The position numbers and the translations under genes are program-made. The notes below the pieces were generated by a model. It saw only the letters and a program-made list of their open reading frames with translations, was not told where the DNA came from and ran no database searches. Shown here one piece after another: positions 34,201 to 42,381 of a stretch of 64,000 nt of DNA (its first letter is position 1; each line of letters opens with the position of its first letter). Location: positions 218,032-282,031 of the forward strand of contig SAKE01000005.1 in assembly GCA_004017275.1 (NCBI GenBank), written 5' to 3'. This stretch comes from Mesorhizobium sp. (GTDB lineage: Bacteria; Pseudomonadota; Alphaproteobacteria; Rhizobiales; Rhizobiaceae).

Positions 34201-34767
34201 CGCGAAGCCGAGGGCCTCGGTCTCGGCCTCTCCATCGTCGATCGCATCGCCCGGGTGCTACGCCTGGAGATCCGGATCTTTTCCAATCCGGGCAAGGGCA
34301 CGCGCTTTTCCGTCATCCTGCCCGTGGCGGCCGTGCAGGAGCCGCGGCGCGAAATCGAAACCAGGGTTCCTGCCCGCGCGACCGCTTCGCTGGCCGGGCT
34401 GCACGTGCTCTGCATCGACAACGACGCCCGCATCCTCGAAGGCATGCGGCTGCTGCTCGAAGGCTGGGGTTGCAACGTCGATACGGTGTCCGGCTCAAGG
34501 GATCTGGAGAGCCGCACGATGCACCGCCCCGACATCGTCCTCGCCGACTATCATCTCGACGGCGAGACCGGTCTCGAACTCATCGTCAGGCTGCGCGCGA
34601 TCCATGGCGACGACCTGCCGGCGGTGCTGGTCACCGCGGACCGCTCCAACGAGGTGCGCACGGCCGCGGGCGGGCTGGAGATTCCGGTGATCAACAAGCC
34701 GCTCAAACCGGCAGTGCTGCGCTCGATGATGGCCAGGGTCAGGCCGCTGGCATCGGCGGCCGAATAG
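31258..34767 (+). CDS. CrbS/MxtR-like hybrid sensor kinase with solute-symporter domain
   Basis: A 1169-residue protein. Residues about 1-480 form a 12-13 helix sodium:solute symporter (SLC5/SSSF) domain, with SIADFLGARYGKSFAVAAIA and the TWVFPLYLVAINLFVLPIAF stretch. Then come a PAS domain (about 650-760, ITVFDRDFRLICWNRQYRALF), a coiled coil, a HisKA domain with the phosphoacceptor His in AAGHDILQPLNAA (about 814), an HATPase (NLVSNAIKYT, GLGLGLSIVDRI) and a C-terminal receiver (ADYHLDGETG, Asp about 1096). This layout matches CrbS/MxtR kinases, which with a LuxR-type partner control acetate metabolism. GTG 31258 is chosen because AGGAGG lies at 31241-31246. Confidence 0.9.
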   Translation: MQGLFVVIIAIAYVTLLFAIASLGDRRSARSEPSRARPFIYALSLAIYCTSWTFFGSVGLSSERGLEFLGIYTGPVLVFVFGFPLLNRIVRLAKAEKITSIADFLGARYGKSFAVAAIATLIATIGAVPYIALQLKAISGSVSLMVEHYTGSPPSFDPFVSDISLVVAMLLALFAVLFGTRHADATEHQDGLVLAVAVETVVKLAAFLAIGLMVIFLIFGGPGDMFDKLARNAQVRQAMGYNTSLATWLVLTCLSGFAIIMLPRQFYVTIVENRGEAELRTATWVFPLYLVAINLFVLPIAFAGLSLVGTGTSSDLYVLSLPLFSGHDVLAMAAFIGGLSAATAMVIVESVALSIMISNDLVIPLFVRRLLKTSTSETEDWSTLILNVRRGAIFILLFIAFLYYRESTNSARLSSIGLMSFAAIAQFAPALIGGLIWRGANGRGAALGMVAGILVWGYTLLFPSLAASDTDIIVRGLFGFEALRPQALFGTVAEPLNHGVLWSLSINAVFFVLGSLSRASVPLERIQASIFVPRDAGPMPSLRRFRTAITVNDLKDTIGRYLGVERTERSFQSFEKTNGTSLHGNEQASMDVIRFSEQLLASAVGSSSARLILSLLFRRHDRESRDAFRLLDDATEALQHNRDLLQIALDQMEQGITVFDRDFRLICWNRQYRALFDLPDEMGQVGVSLDSILRHLAERGDIPAEQRVAMLNRLTSFVSPWQMELKTSGRILELRSNPMPDGGIVATYADISGRVEQDLALKRANESLEQRVKTRTIELTRVNEELTRVNEELAQAQMLAEEANLGKTRFLAAAGHDILQPLNAARLYCSSLIEKAGKGPAGKAAVNIESSLESVETILGAVLDISRLDAGAMKPDDTAFNLDGLLRQIGNDFRPLAAEKKLELTIMPSSLTVTTDRNLLRRLIQNLVSNAIKYTRHGRVLVGVRRRGELAEIQVIDTGIGIAGDKLNTVFHEFTRLNEGAREAEGLGLGLSIVDRIARVLRLEIRIFSNPGKGTRFSVILPVAAVQEPRREIETRVPARATASLAGLHVLCIDNDARILEGMRLLLEGWGCNVDTVSGSRDLESRTMHRPDIVLADYHLDGETGLELIVRLRAIHGDDLPAVLVTADRSNEVRTAAGGLEIPVINKPLKPAVLRSMMARVRPLASAAE

Positions 34768-34800
34768 CGTCAAAGGGCGGGCAGGCGAGAGTCGACGATC

Positions 34801-35436
34801 TCAGCCCCGGTGTCCGAGGCTTTCGAGGTAGGCGCTGAACATGTCGGCCATGCCGTCGGCATAGCTTTCGATCTCGCCTGAGGTTCGAGGACTTCCCGAA
34901 AAATCCTTTCCCACTGCGCTGAGCGTCGTGATCATCAGGTCGCCCGCCAGGGCACGGACGGCTTCCCCAGCCTCGGGCAACGCTTCAAGCAGGAAGGTCT
35001 GGACGGTGCGCTCTCCCGAGGCTTTCGCCTCATGCGCTTCGGGCGCGTCGCGGTAAAGCGGCGCGGCGTCGTTGAGCGCCACGCGCACCGCAGCCTCTTC
35101 GCACTCCGAGCGGATGAAGGCGTGGACCAGCGCACGCAACCGTTCGAGCGGTGGTCGCTGGTCGTTCTCGAGTATGGCGCGCAGCAGGCCGCCCGTCTGC
35201 CGCCATTCGTCGCTCTGGAGCCTGAACAGAAGCGCGGCCTTGTTGGGGAAATATTGATAGAGCGAGCCGACGCTCACGCCGGCTTTTTCCGCCACGCGCG
35301 TGGTGGTGAAACGCTGCGCGCCTTCGGTTGTCAAAACCTGAACAGCAGCCTCCAAGATCGCAGCGACAAGCTCCGTGGCACGGGCCTGTTTGGGTTGTTT
35401 TCGTGAGGAAATCGAAGGGCTTGAGCGTCCGGCCAT
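34801..35436 (-). CDS. TetR-family transcriptional regulator
   Basis: A 211-residue TetR regulator. The N-terminal helix-turn-helix is standard (AAVQVLTTEGAQRFTTTRVAEKAGVSVGSLYQYFPNKAALL, shown by its limits about residues 27-66). The C-terminal ligand domain is variable. ATG 35436 is used; the frame extends upstream to 35511 but would run into the control region of the neighbour. It is divergent from an O-methyltransferase followed by an MFS exporter, so it probably represses them and responds to an effluxed or methylated compound. Confidence 0.9.
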   Translation of the reverse strand: MAGRSSPSISSRKQPKQARATELVAAILEAAVQVLTTEGAQRFTTTRVAEKAGVSVGSLYQYFPNKAALLFRLQSDEWRQTGGLLRAILENDQRPPLERLRALVHAFIRSECEEAAVRVALNDAAPLYRDAPEAHEAKASGERTVQTFLLEALPEAGEAVRALAGDLMITTLSAVGKDFSGSPRTSGEIESYADGMADMFSAYLESLGHRG

Positions 35437-35528
35437 ATCGCGTCTCGGCAATGCGAATTGGAAACCTGAAGGATTATTCGTATTTTCAGCACGACACAAG
35501 GACGCAGCCATTTCGCCTGGAGACTTTC

Positions 35529-36185
35529 ATGACGACGCTGACCAATGCCCCGCTGGCACCCCTGCTCGCCCGCCTGTTCGAAGAAGCCAATGCCGCGACC
35601 AGTCCGGCGGTGGTCGCACTCTCGCACGAGGAGCGTGCGCGCCTGCTCAACAGCAAGACCGACTATGTCGACTTCTACGGAAAACTGAAGGATCTGTGGC
35701 TCGCGATCTCGCCGGAGACCGGCACGCTGCTCTATATGCTGGCGCGCGGCAGCGGCGCGCGCATCATCATCGAGTTCGGCACCTCGTTCGGCATCTCGAC
35801 GCTCTATCTTGCCGCGGCGCTGCGAGACAATGGCGGCGGCCGTCTGATCACCACCGAGTTCGAGCCGTCGAAGGTGATGCGGGCCAAGGCCAATTTGACC
35901 GAGGGCGGCCTCGTCGACCTGGTGGAGATCCGCGAGGGAGACGCGTTGCAGACGCTGAGCGCCGACCTGCCGGATACGATCGACCTTTTGCTCCTCGACG
36001 GCGCCAAGGCGATCTACCCGGAGATTTTGAGCCTCGTCGAGAGCCGCCTGAGGCCAGGGGCCTTGGTCATCGCCGACAACGCCGATCTCTCGCCCGAATA
36101 TCTGGAACGCGTGCGCTCGCCGGCATCGGGCTACATGTCCACGCCCTTCGGCGAGGACGTCGAGCTGTCCGTACGGCTCGGCTGA
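35529..36185 (+). CDS. SAM-dependent O-methyltransferase
   Basis: A 218-residue class I methyltransferase of the catechol/caffeoyl-CoA O-methyltransferase type. It has the SAM-binding motif I region (IIIEFGTSFGISTLYLAAAL), an acidic residue after strand 2 (ITTEFEPSK), and the metal/SAM region LLLLDGAKAIYPEIL with VIADNADL. The ATG at 35529 follows TGGAGA and gives a normal family length; the long upstream frame overlaps the divergent tetR gene. It is divergently paired with TetR and followed by the MFS gene. The substrate is unknown; small phenolics are typical for the family. Confidence 0.85.
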   Translation: MTTLTNAPLAPLLARLFEEANAATSPAVVALSHEERARLLNSKTDYVDFYGKLKDLWLAISPETGTLLYMLARGSGARIIIEFGTSFGISTLYLAAALRDNGGGRLITTEFEPSKVMRAKANLTEGGLVDLVEIREGDALQTLSADLPDTIDLLLLDGAKAIYPEILSLVESRLRPGALVIADNADLSPEYLERVRSPASGYMSTPFGEDVELSVRLG

Positions 36186-36307
36186 CGCCGGTCCATACCC
36201 AACTCGAACACGCATGTCGCTTCAGTGCGGCCGTAAGCGTTTACGTCAACCAACGCGCAATTCTCGGACCCCGGCAACACTCAGGGGTCCCCAGCGCAGG
36301 TGACGTG

Positions 36308-37612
36308 ATGATCAACACCTTTCTATCCTCCTGGCGCGCAAGGCCGCGCCCGGCGCTGCTTGGCCTCCTGCTCTTTTTCTGCGCGGGGTTCGCCGATGGT
36401 GCACTCGTGCCTTTCTTTCCGCTCTGGGCCAGCAGCGAGGCAGGCATTCCTGTCGGTGCGATCGGCCTGCTGTTCGGCTGCTATGCCGGCGGCGAGCTCC
36501 TGGCGGCGCCGCTGATCGGCGGCATCGCCGACCGGGTCGGCCGGCGACCGGTGCTGATCGCGTCGTCGCTCGGCGTCGGGGCCGGCTTCCTGGCCCTGTT
36601 CTTCGTGCATGGCGTCGCCGTTACCGCGATCGTGCTGCTGTTGACTGGCATGTGCGAGTCGGTGCTCCACCCGACGATCCTGACCACGATCGCCGATGTG
36701 ACGGCCCCATCCGCGCATCCCCGCTGGTTCAGCCTGGCGCGTGTCAGTTCGAGCGCCGGGCAGATACTCGGACCTGCCTGCGGCGCCCTGCTTGCGCTCC
36801 TGTCGCTGCGCAGCGTGTTCCTCGCCGCCGGCGGAATGCTTCTGCTGGGTGGCATCGTGATGCTGCTTGCCCTGAGAGAAACGATCGACCTGGGACGTGC
36901 CGCCGACCAGGCCGAAGGCGATGAAGAGGAGGAGGAAGGTCTCTCGGCATTGCTGCCGGCGTTTCACGACGGCCGGTTGGCGAAGCTCTTGCTGTGGGTC
37001 GTCCTGTTCGAGGTTGCCGGAAACTGGATCGAAGCCGTTATCCCGCTCTATGCGCATGATGCGGGTACGCTGACGCCATCAGGCGTTGGTGCGCTGTTCG
37101 CCTATGCCGCCGCCTTGATGGTGGGCCTGCAGATGCTGGTCAGCCGTATGGTGCAGGCACGGTCCGCTCTGTGGCTGACGGTTGGTGCCGGCCTCGCGAC
37201 GATACTCGCCTTTGCCCTGCTGGCCGCCTCGTCTGCACTGTTGACGCTGATTGGCGCGGTCAGCCTGTGTTCGATTGCCCAGATGCTGGTCGGGCCGTTC
37301 GTGCCGACCGCGGTCAATGCGCTTGCGCCTCCGGCGCGACGGGCCTCCTACATGGCGGCTTCGTCGGTGGCGGTCGATCTCAAGGACTCGCTCGGACCTT
37401 CAATCGGCACCGCGCTTTACGCACTGGCACCGCGCCTGCCCTGGATCGTCGGCATTCCGCTGGTGGCGATCGCATCGCTCGGCCTTGGCGCCGCCATCGG
37501 CCGGGCGCGGCGGTCTCCAAGTGAATCCAGATCAGGAATCAGCGCGAGTCGGAAAACGGTCGACTCAAAGGAGCCGCCCGTGGCTTGGTCGCCAAATCCT
37601 GCACCTGAATAG
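36308..37612 (+). CDS. MFS transporter, drug-efflux type
   Basis: A 434-residue major facilitator with about twelve transmembrane helices. It has the MFS motif A in loop 2-3 (GGIADRVGRRPVLI, about residue 71) and an acidic central loop (ADQAEGDEEEEEG) between the two six-helix halves. The C-terminal tail is Ser/Pro-rich. It follows the O-methyltransferase after 122 bp on the same strand, opposite a TetR gene, a common efflux arrangement. The ribosome site before ATG 36308 is weak, so the exact start is uncertain. Confidence 0.87.
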   Translation: MINTFLSSWRARPRPALLGLLLFFCAGFADGALVPFFPLWASSEAGIPVGAIGLLFGCYAGGELLAAPLIGGIADRVGRRPVLIASSLGVGAGFLALFFVHGVAVTAIVLLLTGMCESVLHPTILTTIADVTAPSAHPRWFSLARVSSSAGQILGPACGALLALLSLRSVFLAAGGMLLLGGIVMLLALRETIDLGRAADQAEGDEEEEEGLSALLPAFHDGRLAKLLLWVVLFEVAGNWIEAVIPLYAHDAGTLTPSGVGALFAYAAALMVGLQMLVSRMVQARSALWLTVGAGLATILAFALLAASSALLTLIGAVSLCSIAQMLVGPFVPTAVNALAPPARRASYMAASSVAVDLKDSLGPSIGTALYALAPRLPWIVGIPLVAIASLGLGAAIGRARRSPSESRSGISASRKTVDSKEPPVAWSPNPAPE

Positions 37613-37637
37613 AAGTCGGGAGTTGGTCTCTTGGCGA

Positions 37638-38297
37638 TCAACCCGCCGACTGCAGTGGGTCGCTGCCGATCTTGGACAGCAGGATCACCGCCTGGGTGCG
37701 GCTGTCGACGCCGAGCTTCTGCAGGATGGCGGAGACATGCGCCTTGATGGTGGCCTCGGAGACGCCGAGTTCATAGGCGATCTGCTTGTTGAGCAGGCCC
37801 TCGGCCAGCATGCCGAGCACGCGAGTCTGCTGGGGCGTTAGTGCTTGCAGGCGCTTGATCAGGTCGGATATTTCGGGATCGCGCTCAACGCCGAGATCGA
37901 CCCCGCCCGGTGCTGCAATATCGCCGGCAAGCACCAACTGCACGGCGCTGCGGATCTCTTCCATGCTGGCCGATTTGGAGATGAAGCCGGAAGCGCCGAG
38001 ATCGAGCGCCCGCCTGATGGTCGGCGGATCGTCATGCGCCGACACCACGATCAGCGGCACCGCCGGATGGATGCCGCGCAGCGAGATCAGGCCGGAGAGC
38101 CCACTGGCGCCCGGCATCGACAGGTCGAGCAGCACCAAGTCGATATCCTCGTTGGCCACGACCAGCGCCTTGGCGCTCTCGAAATCGCCGGCTTCGTGAA
38201 TGGCGGCGACATTGCCGATGCCGGCGAGTGCTTCACGCAACGCACCGCGAAACAGCGGGTGATCGTCGGCGATGACGAAAGAATAGCCTGCCGGCAA
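37638..38297 (-). CDS. LuxR/NarL-type response regulator (CrbR/ErdR-like)
   Basis: A 219-residue response regulator: a receiver domain (about 6-120, phospho-Asp in LVLLDLSMPGASG, Lys in FISKSASMEE) and a LuxR-type helix-turn-helix (LTPQQTRVLGMLAEGLLNKQ, then GVSEATIKAHVSAILQKLGV). The sequence and length resemble the ErdR/CrbR/AgmR group, partners of SSSF-domain kinases such as the one at 31258-34767. The start is a TTG at 38297 preceded by GGGAGG. It is convergent with the MFS gene. The pairing with the kinase is inferred from families and proximity (about 3 kb). Confidence 0.88.
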   Translation of the reverse strand: MPAGYSFVIADDHPLFRGALREALAGIGNVAAIHEAGDFESAKALVVANEDIDLVLLDLSMPGASGLSGLISLRGIHPAVPLIVVSAHDDPPTIRRALDLGASGFISKSASMEEIRSAVQLVLAGDIAAPGGVDLGVERDPEISDLIKRLQALTPQQTRVLGMLAEGLLNKQIAYELGVSEATIKAHVSAILQKLGVDSRTQAVILLSKIGSDPLQSAG

Positions 38298-38420
38298 ATG
38301 TCCCTCCCCAAATCCCCGATGATTTTTAGCTTTTTTCGGGATCAGTTGAACGATTATGGGGGCCGCGCGCTGTTTTCAAGCGGCAAAGCCAACGCGCCAC
38401 GTTTTCCCTACTTTGGCCGC

Positions 38421-38849
38421 TCAGGTCTTCTGCGAATTGGGCTGGGCGCCGTTGTCCTTGTCCATATCCTTGACGATGCCCATGAAGCCGCGCAGGAAGC
38501 GCTCCATGTAGCTCATCGTCTTGTTGAAATCCTCCTCGCTCGGCAATTTCGATTCGAGGCGGGCGGAGAGCGAGTTCTCAAGCTTGGTGACGCGCTCGTC
38601 CATCGCCTTCATCGAGGTCTGGAGGCGGTCGACCTCGTCCTGGAAAGCAGCGCGCTCGTCGGCCGCCATCTTGCAGACGAGCTGGCCGGAGCGCTCCTCG
38701 CAGATCGACATGGCGCCGGTCTGCGTATCCATGCGGACAAAGCCGTTATCGGACTTTTCCAGGCGGTAGCGGTCGGTCTCTTCCGAGTAAGCTGACGCCG
38801 CGACCAGCGAAACGAGCGCGGCGGGGATCAAGATGTGTTGCAGACGCAT
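38421..38849 (-). CDS. Periplasmic coiled-coil protein of unknown function
   Basis: A 142-residue protein with a signal peptide (HILIPAALVSLVAASAYS). A small domain with two cysteines follows (GAMSICEERSGQLVCKMAADE) and then a coiled coil (EVDRLQTSMKAMDERVTKLENSL). ATG 38849 has GGAGG 6 bases upstream. It is probably a periplasmic or membrane-associated accessory protein; similar small proteins occur widely in Rhizobiales without a known role. It is transcribed away from the DUF952-pyrD pair. Confidence 0.75.
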   Translation of the reverse strand: MRLQHILIPAALVSLVAASAYSEETDRYRLEKSDNGFVRMDTQTGAMSICEERSGQLVCKMAADERAAFQDEVDRLQTSMKAMDERVTKLENSLSARLESKLPSEEDFNKTMSYMERFLRGFMGIVKDMDKDNGAQPNSQKT

Positions 38850-39012
38850 GTTGTCCTCCATGGCCAAGGCCTGAAATATCGCATGTTTGCGCCGGAAATG
38901 GGGAAGACCCTTGGCATGGCCTTTCCCGCGTGGCTGGTTCGGACGCATCTTGACGCTATTCCGGACGGAAAACCGTTTCACACTTTTCCTGGAATTGCTC
39001 TATAGCGCAACC

Positions 39013-39363
39013 ATGTCTCAGATTATCTACAAGATAAGCCCGCAAGCGCCTTGGCGCGAGGCCGAAACAAATGGCCGCTTCACCGGCGCGCCGATCGACA
39101 TCGCCGACGGCTTCATCCATTTCTCGACGGCAGCACAGGTCAAGGAAACGGCTGCAAAGCATTTTTCCGACCAGACCGACCTTTTGCTGGTCGCCGTCGA
39201 CGGGACCAGCCTAGGCGCAGCACTGAAATACGAAGTCTCGCGCGGCGGCGCGCTGTTTCCGCATCTTTATGGTCCGCTCGACCTCAAGGCCGTACTGTGG
39301 GTCCGGCCACTGCCGCTTGGCGCCGATGGTGTGCACCAGTTCCCGGCACTGGAGGGGCAATGA
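39013..39363 (+). CDS. DUF952 family protein
   Basis: A 116-residue protein with the DUF952 signature: IYKISPQAPWREAE at the N-terminus, DIADGFIHFSTAAQVKETAAKHF in the middle (positions about 30-52), and PHLYGPLDLKAVLWVRPL near the end. The function is unknown; conserved His, Glu and Asp residues suggest a small enzyme or ligand-binding protein. Its stop overlaps the pyrD start by 3 bp (ATGA), so the two are co-translated; this coupling appears in other alphaproteobacteria as far as I recall. Confidence 0.88.
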   Translation: MSQIIYKISPQAPWREAETNGRFTGAPIDIADGFIHFSTAAQVKETAAKHFSDQTDLLLVAVDGTSLGAALKYEVSRGGALFPHLYGPLDLKAVLWVRPLPLGADGVHQFPALEGQ

Positions 39364-40436
39364 GCGTGCTCGACCGGCTCGGCCAGAAGCTGCTGTTCGC
39401 CTTCGATCCGGAAACCGCGCATGGCCTGTCAATCGCAGCCCTGCGATGCGGCGTACCGGTTGGTGCGCCGGCGACGCGCGACGCGCGTTTGAATGTGCCG
39501 GTCTGCGGCCTCGATTTCCCGAACCCGCTCGGCATGGCGGCCGGCTATGACAAGAACGCCGAGGTGCCCGATGCGCTGCTTGGCCTCGGTTTCGGCTTCG
39601 CCGAGGTCGGAACGATCACGCCTCTGCCGCAGGCCGGCAACCCGAAGCCGCGTATCTTCCGGCTGCCAGCCGACGATGCGGTGATCAACCGGCTGGGCTT
39701 CAACAATGAAGGCCACGCGGCCGCCGAAAAACGCCTTGCCGCGCGCAAGGATCGCAGCGGCATCGTCGGCGTCAACATCGGCGCCAACAAGGACAGCAGC
39801 GACCGTATCGGCGACTATGTGCGTGGCGTCGCCCTGTTTGCAAAATACGCCAGCTATCTCACGGTCAACATCTCATCGCCCAACACGCCGGGCCTGCGCA
39901 ACATGCAAGCGCGCGAGCAGCTTGGCGAACTCTTGTCGCGGGTCATGGCCGCGCGCGCCGCGGCAACGGCCCAGCCGCCGGTCTTCCTCAAGATCGCGCC
40001 GGATCTGGTCGAGGCCGAGCTGGAGGACATCGCCGCCGAGGTCACCGAGAAACGGATCGACGGCGTCATCGTCTCCAACACCACCATTTCACGGCCGGGA
40101 TTGCGCAGCGGCGATGCAGCGCGCGAGACCGGTGGGCTCTCGGGAAAACCCCTGTTCGAGCGTTCGACCATCGTGCTTGCGAAGATGCGCAGACTGCTTG
40201 GCCCGGACCGCGCTATCATCGGCGTCGGCGGCGTCGATTCCGCCGAGACCGCGCTGGACAAGATCCGCGCCGGCGCCGATCTGGTGCAGCTCTACACCGG
40301 CATGATCTATGCCGGGCCTTCGCTGCCATCCCGCGTTCTTTCCGGAGTGGTCCGCTTCGTCGAAAAAGAGCGGCTGAAGTCGATTTGCGAGTTGCGCGAC
40401 AGCCGCCTCGACTTCTGGGCGTCCAAGCAACTCTGA
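39360..40436 (+). CDS. pyrD: Dihydroorotate dehydrogenase (quinone), class 2
   Basis: A 358-residue membrane-associated FMN enzyme oxidising dihydroorotate to orotate with quinone as acceptor, in pyrimidine synthesis. It has an N-terminal amphipathic helix region (LLFAFDPETAHGLSIAAL), FPNPLGMAAGYDKNAEVP, the substrate-binding INRLGFNNEG, the catalytic Ser in NISSPNTPGLR, and FMN-site segments GVIVSNTT and GVGGVDS. Its length fits class 2 enzymes. It is coupled to DUF952 by an ATGA overlap and convergent with a small membrane protein. Confidence 0.96.
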   Translation: MSVLDRLGQKLLFAFDPETAHGLSIAALRCGVPVGAPATRDARLNVPVCGLDFPNPLGMAAGYDKNAEVPDALLGLGFGFAEVGTITPLPQAGNPKPRIFRLPADDAVINRLGFNNEGHAAAEKRLAARKDRSGIVGVNIGANKDSSDRIGDYVRGVALFAKYASYLTVNISSPNTPGLRNMQAREQLGELLSRVMAARAAATAQPPVFLKIAPDLVEAELEDIAAEVTEKRIDGVIVSNTTISRPGLRSGDAARETGGLSGKPLFERSTIVLAKMRRLLGPDRAIIGVGGVDSAETALDKIRAGADLVQLYTGMIYAGPSLPSRVLSGVVRFVEKERLKSICELRDSRLDFWASKQL

Positions 40437-40443
40437 ATTGCTC

Positions 40444-40644
40444 TCAGGAACGTAGGTTGCGACTGACGGCTCGCTCGCAGATGGCGCCGCCGATGGCAGG
40501 CAACACCCCGAAAAGAAGCAATTGTGCGGTTCCGCCGATGCCAGAGACTGCGGAGAGAATGAACGCAGCGAGCAATCCCAGCGCCGCGCCCAAGACATAA
40601 GGGAAGTAGCTTCGCATAAGCTCGTCCTGGAACAATTGGTCCAT
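40444..40644 (-). CDS. Small two-helix membrane protein
   Basis: A 66-residue protein with a polar N-terminus (MDQLFQDELMRSYF), two hydrophobic helices (VLGAALGLLAAFILSAVSG and TAQLLLFGVLPAIGGAI) and a short basic tail. It is probably an inner-membrane protein. ATG 40644 has no strong ribosome site and a TTG is immediately upstream, so translation is less certain. Convergent with pyrD, 7 bp apart. No family recognised. Confidence 0.5.
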   Translation of the reverse strand: MDQLFQDELMRSYFPYVLGAALGLLAAFILSAVSGIGGTAQLLLFGVLPAIGGAICERAVSRNLRS

Positions 40645-40974
40645 CAAATCTGTTGGAAATCGACTGGAAGTGCAAGTGCATCCAATGGCGCAGCAGGGCT
40701 ACGAACTCGGGTTAACGGGTCCCTTCAGAGCCTTTGCCGGCGCGTCGGCTGACGGAGCATTAATGAAAAAACCCGCCGATGCGGCGGGTCACTGGCGCAA
40801 ATCAGCACCATGGACAAATATGTACCATAGCTGACGGCAGGGAGTCAAGAAAAAATTCCTATTATGAATGCTACCGGCACAAAAGCTACCGACACCGCCG
40901 AACTGGCTGCCGCCAGGCCTTTGTTGACTTGAGTTCGGAGCGCTGGACGGCGCACGGCCTTGCGGGGACACTGT
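40645..40974. other. 330-bp gene-free stretch with a minus-strand terminator
   Basis: Nothing coding is supported. The only clear element is the terminator at 40766-40789. The part between it and the MATE stop (about 185 bp) has no obvious reading frame of its own. Confidence 0.5.
40766..40789 (-). terminator. Rho-independent terminator
   Basis: ACCCGCCG (40771-40778) and CGGCGGGT (40782-40789) form an 8-bp stem with a 3-base loop. On the minus strand it is followed by a run of six T. It would end the MATE transcript after a 185-base 3' UTR, or a small RNA encoded in that interval. Confidence 0.75.
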
Positions 40975-42381
40975 CTAAAACGCCGTCCGCACCCTGAGCT
41001 GCAGGATCGTCAGCAGGCTGAAGCCACGTGCGAGCAGGAAGACGTGCAGCGCCGCCCAAAGTCCATTGTTGCCGAAGGCCGGCGCAAGGGTCAGCAGTGC
41101 CGCCGCGAAAACGAGGAACGACAGCAGCATCATGTTGCGCATGTCGCGCGACCAGGTGGCGCCGATGAAGACGCCATCCATCTGGAACGCCAGCACACCG
41201 CTCAGCGCGGTGAATGCCGCCCACGGCAGGTAGATGTCGGCCACCGAACGGACTTCCTCCGATGTCGTCACAAGAGCGACCAGACTGGCGCCACCAAACA
41301 GCAGCACAAGCGTCGCGGCTCCCGCCAGCCCAAAACCCCAGAACAGGGTTAGCCGCACGGCCTGCCGGAATGGCGCGGCGGCACGGGCGCCGACTGCCCG
41401 GCCCGCCAGCTGTTCGGCGGCGGTGGCGAAGCCATCGAGGAAATAGCCGGCGACGAGAAAGAAATTCATCAGCACCGCGTTGGCGGCCAGCGTCACCGTG
41501 CCGAACTGCGCGCCCTGGCGGGTGAACAGCGCGAAGGCGGCGAGCAGCGAGAACGAGCGGATCATGATGTCGCGGTTGAGCGACAGCATGCGCAGGAAGG
41601 CGGCCATGTCGAGCAGGCGATGACGCGGCAGGGCCGGCGTCGCGCGAAACCGGCGGATCACGATCGCCAGGCCGAGCAGCATGGCAAGGAACTCGCCGGT
41701 GACGGTCGCCCAGGCGACGCCCGCCACGCCCCAGCCACGCTCCAGCCCAAGCAGGAAGCAGAGCGCGATGTTGATGCCGTTCAGCACCAATTGCAGCATC
41801 AGCCCAAGCCCGCCCTCGCCGCGCCCCAGAACGTAGCCAAGAATGGCATAGTTGATCAGCGAGAACGGTGCCGCGAGCAGCCTGATCCTGATGTAGATGC
41901 CCATCGCCTCGCTGACGCGCGGTTCGGCGCTCATGAATTTTTGTCCGGCGATAGCAACCAGCGGCGCAAGGGCCGCAAGCACGATGCCGGCGACAACCGC
42001 GATCAGCACTGCGCGCCAGAATACCGCCTGTTCCTCCAATTCGTCGCCGCGCCCGAAAGCCTGGGCGACGAGCCCGGTGGTGCCGGAGCGCAGGAAATTG
42101 AAGGTGGTGAAAACGACGTCGAAGACCAGCGCACCGGCCGCCAGGCCGCCGAGCAAGGCGGCGTCGCCGAACTGACCGACGACAGCCGTGTCGACGAGGC
42201 CGAGCATCGGCGTCGTCAAATAGGCAAGCGTCATCGGCACCGCGATGGCGAGCACGGAACGGTTGGTAACGACAAAAGATCCGGGGTTGATTGGGGATCT
42301 GGCGTCGGCTGGGGTTGCACCCTGGTCCAAGGATCGCTGCCTTGCTGTTTGCGGCTTGATCGAACTGCCGATGTGCCTCAT
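40975..42381 (-). CDS. MATE-family efflux transporter (DinF-like)
   Basis: A 468-residue polytopic protein of the MATE family, which exports drugs or organic cations using Na+ or H+ gradients. Repeated MATE features are seen: IAVPMTLAYLTTPMLGLVDT, AVVGQFGDAALLGGLAAG, GLVAQAFGRGDE and, in the second half, DGFATAAEQLAGRAVGAR. About twelve transmembrane helices are expected. ATG 42381 is preferred to the TTG at 42399. It is divergent from the deacetylase-like gene with about 80 bp between them. Confidence 0.9.
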   Translation of the reverse strand: MRHIGSSIKPQTARQRSLDQGATPADARSPINPGSFVVTNRSVLAIAVPMTLAYLTTPMLGLVDTAVVGQFGDAALLGGLAAGALVFDVVFTTFNFLRSGTTGLVAQAFGRGDELEEQAVFWRAVLIAVVAGIVLAALAPLVAIAGQKFMSAEPRVSEAMGIYIRIRLLAAPFSLINYAILGYVLGRGEGGLGLMLQLVLNGINIALCFLLGLERGWGVAGVAWATVTGEFLAMLLGLAIVIRRFRATPALPRHRLLDMAAFLRMLSLNRDIMIRSFSLLAAFALFTRQGAQFGTVTLAANAVLMNFFLVAGYFLDGFATAAEQLAGRAVGARAAAPFRQAVRLTLFWGFGLAGAATLVLLFGGASLVALVTTSEEVRSVADIYLPWAAFTALSGVLAFQMDGVFIGATWSRDMRNMMLLSFLVFAAALLTLAPAFGNNGLWAALHVFLLARGFSLLTILQLRVRTAF

